This document shows, in pieces, positions 59,577 through 64,000 of a stretch of DNA of 64,000 bases. Each line of letters begins with the position of its first letter. Within the stretch, counting starts at the first letter, position 1. The DNA lies in contig CAZFDT010000007.1 of NCBI GenBank assembly GCA_964518335.1, forward strand, positions 1 to 64,000, given 5' to 3'. This DNA comes from CAZFDT01 sp964518335. GTDB taxonomy: Bacteria; Planctomycetota; Phycisphaerae; Phycisphaerales; Phycisphaeraceae. The notes beneath the pieces were generated by a model. That model was not told the DNA's origin, made no database searches, and was given only the letters and a program-made list of their open reading frames with translations. Made by a program: the position numbers and the translations under genes.

Positions 59577-61358
59577 ATGGTCAACAAGAATCTGATTGCA
59601 ACGCTGGATGTGGATGATGTTTTGGCGACGCAGATGGTCGCCGATGCCTACGGTCAGGCGGTCGCCGACGGCGACATGGAGAGCCTGATCTCCGACAAGG
59701 TGGCCGACCTCAAGCCCCAGTCGATTCTCAAGGGCAAGATCATCGGCAAGGCGGGCGATGACTTCCTCGTGGAGATCGGGCTCAAGAGCGAGGGCATCCT
59801 CCAGCGCGGCGAGTTCGACAGCCCCGAGGAAGTCGAGGTCGGCGACACCGTCGAGGTGCTGCTGGAGGAGATCGAGGGCGGCACGGGGAACCTGAGCATC
59901 TCCAAGCGCAAGGCCGACCGCATCCGCGGCTGGGAGAACATCGTCACGACCAAGCAGGAAGGCGACGAGGTCCACGGTCGGGTGATGCGCAAGATCAAGG
60001 GCGGGCTGCTGGTGGACATCGGCGTGCCGGTGTTCCTGCCGGCGTCGCAGGTGGATATCCGCCGCCCCGCCGACATCGGCATCTACATCGGCAAGGACGT
60101 GGCCGCGGCGATCCTCAAGATCGACACCGAGCGTCGCAACATCGTCATCAGCCGCCGCAAGCTGCTGGAGGAGCAGCGGGCCGAGGCGCGCAAGAAGCTG
60201 CTGGAAACGCTGCAGGTGGGCGACATCGTCACCGGCGCGGTCAAGAACATCGCCGACTTCGGCGCGTTCGTGGACCTGGGCGGGATCGACGGCCTGCTGC
60301 ACATCACCGACATGTCCTGGGGCCGCATCAACCACCCTGCCGACATGCTCAAGATCGACCAGAAGGTCGAGGTCAAGGTCCTCAACATCGACCGCGACAA
60401 GGAGAAGATCGCGCTGGGCCTCAAGCAGAAAGATGCTTCGCCCTGGGAAGACATCGAGAAGAAGTACCCCGCCAATACACGCCTGCGCGGGCAGGTCACC
60501 AACATCATGTCCTACGGCGCGTTCGTCAAGCTCGAAGAGGGCGTCGAGGGCCTCGTCCACATCAGCGAGATGTCGTGGACCCGTCGCATCAACCACCCGT
60601 CCGAACTCGTCTCGATCGGCGAAGAGGTCGAAGTGGTCGTGCTCGATATCAACAAGGACAAGCAGGAAATCAGCCTGGGCATGAAGCAGACCGAGGTCAA
60701 TCCGTGGGACCTGGTCGCCGAGAAGTATCCCCCCGGCACGGTGGTCGATGGCAAGGTGCGCAACCTCGCCAGCTACGGCGCGTTCGTCGAGATCGAGCCG
60801 GGCATCGACGGCCTGCTGCACGTCAGCGACCTGTCGTGGACCAAGAAGCTCACGCACCCCAACGAACTGCTCAAGAAGGGCGACCAGATCAAGTGCGTCG
60901 TCCTCGAGGTGGACCAGGAGAAGCAGCGCGTTGCACTTGGCCTCAAACAGATGAGCGAGGACCCGTGGTCCGAGGCGATCCCGACGCACTACCAGCCGGG
61001 CATGATCGTCAAGGGCAAGGTCACCAAGATCACCAACTTCGGCGTGTTCGTCGAACTCGAAGACGACCTCGAAGGCCTGCTGCACATCAGCGAACTGGCG
61101 GACCACAAGGTCGATAACCCCCAGGACGTGGTCAAGCAGAACGAGGAAGTCGAGGTCAAGATCCTCCGCGTCGATATCGACGAGCGGAAGATCGGCCTGT
61201 CACTCAAGCGAGCGCAGTGGACCGCCGAGCAGGAGACGGCCTCGACGCGCAAGAGCGGCGCCACGGCCGCCCCGTCGCGCGGCGGCATGGACAGCCACGG
61301 CGCCCTGGGCACCGACAAGATCACCTTCGGCCAGGGCGGCGCGAAGGTCGGCGAGTAA
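59577..61358 (+). CDS. rpsA: 30S ribosomal protein S1
   Basis: A 593-residue protein with six S1 (OB-fold) RNA-binding repeats at about 50-111, 130-195, 214-284, 301-371, 388-458 and 475-545. Each later repeat carries the VxxIxxFGAFV / LLHISEMSW / KVLxIDxDKxKIxLG pattern. Repeats 1 and 2 are the divergent ribosome-binding pair. A 45-residue low-complexity tail ends with TFGQGGAKVGE. It delivers mRNA to the small subunit. The ATG follows the structured leader; the frame upstream of the ATG does not encode conserved sequence. Confidence 0.95.
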   Translation: MVNKNLIATLDVDDVLATQMVADAYGQAVADGDMESLISDKVADLKPQSILKGKIIGKAGDDFLVEIGLKSEGILQRGEFDSPEEVEVGDTVEVLLEEIEGGTGNLSISKRKADRIRGWENIVTTKQEGDEVHGRVMRKIKGGLLVDIGVPVFLPASQVDIRRPADIGIYIGKDVAAAILKIDTERRNIVISRRKLLEEQRAEARKKLLETLQVGDIVTGAVKNIADFGAFVDLGGIDGLLHITDMSWGRINHPADMLKIDQKVEVKVLNIDRDKEKIALGLKQKDASPWEDIEKKYPANTRLRGQVTNIMSYGAFVKLEEGVEGLVHISEMSWTRRINHPSELVSIGEEVEVVVLDINKDKQEISLGMKQTEVNPWDLVAEKYPPGTVVDGKVRNLASYGAFVEIEPGIDGLLHVSDLSWTKKLTHPNELLKKGDQIKCVVLEVDQEKQRVALGLKQMSEDPWSEAIPTHYQPGMIVKGKVTKITNFGVFVELEDDLEGLLHISELADHKVDNPQDVVKQNEEVEVKILRVDIDERKIGLSLKRAQWTAEQETASTRKSGATAAPSRGGMDSHGALGTDKITFGQGGAKVGE

Positions 61359-61381
61359 TTCGTCCAGAGCGATCTCCCGAT

Positions 61382-61428
61382 GAAATGATGAATCCCACGG
61401 ACGGCCGTCCGTGGGATTCTTTCATTTC
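61382..61428. terminator. long palindromic hairpin after rpsA
   Basis: AATCCCACGGACGG immediately followed by CCGTCCGTGGGATT forms a perfect 28-base palindrome (61391-61418). GAAATGA (61382-61388) and TCATTTC (61422-61428) extend the stem past a small internal loop. The T-rich stretch after the core, interrupted by C, supports an intrinsic terminator for rpsA. The element would also stop transcripts coming from the minus-strand DUF433 gene. Confidence 0.75.
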
Positions 61429-61475
61429 GTCGGCGACAAGTGTTGGAGGAAATGCACGGCGGAAAGGCTCCCCGG

Positions 61476-61700
61476 TCAGGCCCGTTGCAAGACGGGATGA
61501 TCGCTCTGAGCGGCGGCATACTCCAAGGCAGCACGGATGTCGTCGGCTTCGAGGTAGGGGTAGTCGGCGAGGATCTCCGACTCGGGCACAGCGGCGGCGA
61601 GCAGGTCGAGAATGTCCTTGACGCGGACGCGCAAGCCACGGATGCACGGGCGGCCGCCGCACTGGTTGGGGTTGACCGTGATGCGATCGAGGTGGCTCAT
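61476..61700 (-). CDS. DUF433 protein (orphan antitoxin-like)
   Basis: A 74-residue protein with the DUF433 core: ITVNPNQCGGRPCIRGLRVRVKDIL, then PESEILADYPYLEADDIRAAL. DUF433 is a winged-helix-like domain usually encoded next to a PIN-like DUF5615 toxin gene. No such partner is found here: the neighbour downstream is the convergent rpsA and upstream is a PLD-like gene 26 bases away. It could be a remnant or act alone. Confidence 0.78.
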   Translation of the reverse strand: MSHLDRITVNPNQCGGRPCIRGLRVRVKDILDLLAAAVPESEILADYPYLEADDIRAALEYAAAQSDHPVLQRA

Positions 61701-61726
61701 AGCTCAATATGATATCCAGCCGCTGG

Positions 61727-62290
61727 TCATGCCGCATGAAGCCGCGGCTCTTCGAGCGGGACGGGGCAGACGTCGCGGCGGCCGCAGCCGTTGCAGTGGG
61801 CCCCTTCCCAGATCGCGTCGAAGTAGGCCGACGCCGCGTCGATCAGGTCAGGCGAGCGGGTCCACATGCCCATCTCGAAGTTGCGGCGCGTCGGGCCCTT
61901 GGCGCCCAGCCCCGCGCCGGTGAGGTTGGCCGAGCCCACGTACATGCTCGCCGCATCGACGATCACGACCTTGGCGTGCAGGCGCGGGCAGCGCCGGATG
62001 ACCAGACGCGGCGGCAGCCCGCCCTTGACCTTGCGCAGCTCCTCCAGCGCCGCGCCGCTGGGCACGCCGGCGTGAAGGATGCGGATTTCCACGCCCTGCC
62101 TGGCCAGCTTCACCAGGTGCGCAATGATCGACGGCGCGCGACGGGACTTACTTCCGGGCGTGGGCACGAGCATCGCCTTGAAGTCGGCGGTGGAGATCGC
62201 CAGGCTCGACGTGGCCTTGAGCATGCCCGCCACGACCACACGGTCGAGGTGCTCGGCGTCCACCACCAGTTCGCAGGGGGCGTGTGGCAT
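61727..62290 (-). CDS. PLD-like protein with a single HKD motif and a C-terminal cysteine cluster
   Basis: A 187-residue protein with one phospholipase-D catalytic motif: His105-x-Lys107-x4-Asp112 in LHAKVVIVD, then GSANLT (119-124). One motif implies that the active site is completed by a dimer, as in Nuc-type PLD nucleases. The C-terminus has HCNGCGRRDVC (165-175), a possible small zinc site. Start and spacing (7 bases after the capD-like stop) suggest one transcript with the sugar dehydratase upstream. The substrate could be nucleic acid or phospholipid. Confidence 0.78.
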   Translation of the reverse strand: MPHAPCELVVDAEHLDRVVVAGMLKATSSLAISTADFKAMLVPTPGSKSRRAPSIIAHLVKLARQGVEIRILHAGVPSGAALEELRKVKGGLPPRLVIRRCPRLHAKVVIVDAASMYVGSANLTGAGLGAKGPTRRNFEMGMWTRSPDLIDAASAYFDAIWEGAHCNGCGRRDVCPVPLEEPRLHAA

Positions 62291-62297
62291 GGCGGCC

Positions 62298-63806
62298 TCA
62301 CCCGGCCGCGGCCGCGACCATCTCGGGGATCGATGCCCGCAGCGCTGTGACGATCGCTTCGCGCGAGGCGTGCTGCCACGGATGGCCCGACCCGTGGTGA
62401 TGGCGCAGGCGGTCGAAGGTGTCGCTGAGTTGCTGGATGTGCGCCGGCGTCGGCGGCGTGGTGCGCCACAGACGGATCGACTCGTGCGGCGTGGTGAGCA
62501 TGTCCTCGCTGCCGTAGGCCAGTTCCTCGTAGAGCTTTTCGCCCGGCCGCACGCCCGTGATGCGAATCGGCACGTCCACGTCGGGCTCCAGTCCCAGGGA
62601 GCGCACGTAGCGGTGGGCCAGGTCGATGATCCGCACCGGCTGGCCCATGTCGAGCAGAAAGACCTCGCCGCCGCTGCAGAACGCGGCGCTTTGCAGCACC
62701 AGGCCCGCCGCTTCGGGAATGGTCATGAAGTACCGCTGCATGTCCGGGTGGGTCACGGTCACCGGCTCGCCGCGGGCGATCTGCTGCGACCAGATGGGCA
62801 GCACGCTGCAGGCCGACCCCAGCACGTTGCCGAAGCGCACCATGCAGAAGCGCGTGTGCGAGTGAGCATTGAGGTGCTGAATGTAAAGCTCGGCCAGGCG
62901 CTTGCTGGCGCCCATCACGCTCGACGGGTTCACCGCCTTGTCGGTGGAGATCATGACGAAGCACTCGCCCCCCGCGGCGGCGAAGGCGTCGGCGATGGCG
63001 CGCGTGCCGTAGAAGTTGTTCTCGATGGCCTCGGCGGGGTGATCCTCCATCATGGGCACGTGTTTGTGCGCGGCGGCGTGGAAAAGCACCTGAGGCTCAT
63101 GCCGACCCACCACCGTCGCCGTGCGCGTCGCGTGCGTGACGTCGTGGAGCACGGCGGCGCGGGGCACGTCCGGGTGCAGCCGGGCGATCTCGCGGTCGAT
63201 CTCGAACAGGGCGTTTTCGGCGCGCTCCAGCAGCACAAGCCGGCCCGGCGCGAAGCGCGCGACAATGCGGGCGATCTCCGACCCGATCGACCCGCCTGCC
63301 CCCGTGATCATGACCGTTCTGCCGGCGATGGTGCGGGCGATGGCGTCCTCGTCGAGCGGGCGAGCCTGTCGATCGATGAGGCGGGCCAAGTCCACCGGCG
63401 AGGCGGCGGCCGCGGTCTGCCCCAGCCTCCCGGCGAGTTGGTCGGCCAAGGGCGGCATCCAGCGCCACGCCACACCGGCCCGATCCAGCGTGTCGGCGAC
63501 GGCCTGGCGCACCAGCGTCATCGCCGCGGGCAGGCAGATCAGCGCCAGGTCCACCCGTTGGCGGGTCAGGACGGTGGGCAGGTCGTCAATGCCGCCGAGG
63601 ACGGGCGTGGCTGGCACATCCACCGGGGCCAGGCTCTTGGCCAGCACGCAGCCCAGGACCACAGGGCTGTCCGGGTGAGCTGCCAGCAGCAGGTGCAGTT
63701 GTTGAACCGTCGCCGGGGTGCCCACCAGAATCGCCCGGCCTCGCCCGCGGCGCGGCGGCCGGCTGGCGGGAGGGCTCGGCTGCAGACGCATCGCCAGACG
63801 GGTCAT
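62298..63806 (-). CDS. nucleotide-sugar 4,6-dehydratase, CapD/WbpM type, without N-terminal membrane helices
   Basis: A 502-residue protein. Residues about 22-150 are a CoA-binding-3-like Rossmann region. From about 163 the SDR domain has GAGGSIGSE (169-177), FHAAAHKHVP (242-251), STDKAVNPSS (287-296) and an MGASK segment with Met298 and Lys302, the Ser/Met/Lys arrangement of WbpM-type UDP-GlcNAc 4,6-dehydratases. RPGEKLYEEL near 420 is also typical. The four N-terminal membrane helices of full-length family members are missing. It acts in polysaccharide or capsule sugar synthesis. Ribosome-binding site AAAGG (6 bases before ATG) overlaps the stop of the small ORF upstream. Confidence 0.88.
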   Translation of the reverse strand: MTRLAMRLQPSPPASRPPRRGRGRAILVGTPATVQQLHLLLAAHPDSPVVLGCVLAKSLAPVDVPATPVLGGIDDLPTVLTRQRVDLALICLPAAMTLVRQAVADTLDRAGVAWRWMPPLADQLAGRLGQTAAAASPVDLARLIDRQARPLDEDAIARTIAGRTVMITGAGGSIGSEIARIVARFAPGRLVLLERAENALFEIDREIARLHPDVPRAAVLHDVTHATRTATVVGRHEPQVLFHAAAHKHVPMMEDHPAEAIENNFYGTRAIADAFAAAGGECFVMISTDKAVNPSSVMGASKRLAELYIQHLNAHSHTRFCMVRFGNVLGSACSVLPIWSQQIARGEPVTVTHPDMQRYFMTIPEAAGLVLQSAAFCSGGEVFLLDMGQPVRIIDLAHRYVRSLGLEPDVDVPIRITGVRPGEKLYEELAYGSEDMLTTPHESIRLWRTTPPTPAHIQQLSDTFDRLRHHHGSGHPWQHASREAIVTALRASIPEMVAAAAG

Positions 63807-63813
63807 GACACCT

Positions 63814-63948
63814 TTATCGGCACCGCCGCCGACCCGGCATGACGATTGTGCGGTTTGTGGGGTGTGTGACGTAAAGCACGCCCCCTGCGGCGACGATACC
63901 TAAATCCGTCGGCGGACCGAACGCCGCCGCCACTGGAGACGCAGGCAT
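63814..63948 (-). CDS. small ORF upstream of capD-like gene
   Basis: 44 codons from ATG 63948, preceded by a strong AAGGAG Shine-Dalgarno sequence at 63955-63960 (6 bases spacing), and ending 7 bases before the downstream ATG at 63806. The peptide has a mild hydrophobic centre (LGIVAAGGVLYVT) and no known motif. The frame is open toward the window end, so a longer protein whose start lies outside is possible. It could be a leader peptide coupling translation to the dehydratase. Confidence 0.45.
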   Translation of the reverse strand: MPASPVAAAFGPPTDLGIVAAGGVLYVTHPTNRTIVMPGRRRCR

Positions 63949-64000
63949 GTCTTTCTCCTTCACGGGCACGGCCGAAGCACGACACACCCCTCGCCTCAAA

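Noticed and set aside
58770..61106. 778-codon minus-strand frame opposite rpsA
   Set aside because: Antisense to ribosomal protein S1; its apparent repeats mirror the S1 repeats.

Overview
The window is GC-rich chromosomal DNA, almost entirely protein-coding. I read it as a Gram-negative planctomycete, probably class Phycisphaerae. The reasons are two MoxR/DUF58/BatA/DUF4175-type membrane clusters with a DUF4159 protein, two proteins ending in PEP-CTERM sorting signals, the KDO pathway gene kdsA, and a carbohydrate locus with GH88, PhyH and URO-D family genes. I see no tRNA, rRNA, CRISPR array, transposase, integrase or prophage gene. The placement is inferred from gene content; there is no marker gene to test it.

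Layout. Bases 1-549 hold no convincing gene, only a degenerate direct repeat and a 14-bp inverted repeat. Bases 550-8528 hold metabolic genes: a secreted unknown protein, a uronate-dehydrogenase-like SDR and a yeast-type cytosine deaminase on the minus strand; then an alpha/beta hydrolase, deoC, a full-length aldehyde dehydrogenase, a truncated aldehyde dehydrogenase lacking the catalytic half, and kdsA on the plus strand; then two small membrane proteins on the minus strand. Bases 8755-35156 form one long plus-strand array of 15 genes. It contains two consecutive versions of a MoxR ATPase - DUF58 - BatA-like - large VWA protein - DUF4175-like module, separated by an alpha/alpha-toroid repeat protein, a secreted unknown and a tandem DUF4159 protein, and it ends with two secreted proteins. 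Many junctions overlap by 1-4 bases, which suggests translational coupling.

Bases 35331-42548 hold a PEP-CTERM esterase, a lipoprotein form of acetolactate decarboxylase, and a minus-strand run PhyH - URO-D - hisI - GH88 - SDR. An AraC-family regulator is divergent from that run (42647-43462) and probably controls it. Bases 43462-63948 are mixed: a DUF2868/DUF3482 membrane-GTPase pair, a LamG-like PEP-CTERM protein, an HNH nuclease, YggS, endonuclease IV, upp, aroK, a DciA-like DUF721 protein, an SLC13 transporter, a lipoprotein followed by a GAF-SpoIIE phosphatase, a tetraheme cytochrome c, an NDH-2 fused to a cyclic-nucleotide-binding domain, ribosomal protein S1, an orphan DUF433 protein, a PLD-like protein and a CapD/WbpM-type sugar dehydratase preceded by a small ORF.

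The most unusual items are: the doubled MoxR cluster, with a degenerate metal-binding site in one BatA copy; the deoC-linked split ALDH16-like pair; the NDH-2/cNMP fusion; and, just upstream of that fusion, a pair of inverted 26-nt hairpins with perfectly complementary loops and compensated stems, which looks like a two-unit REP/BIME element.
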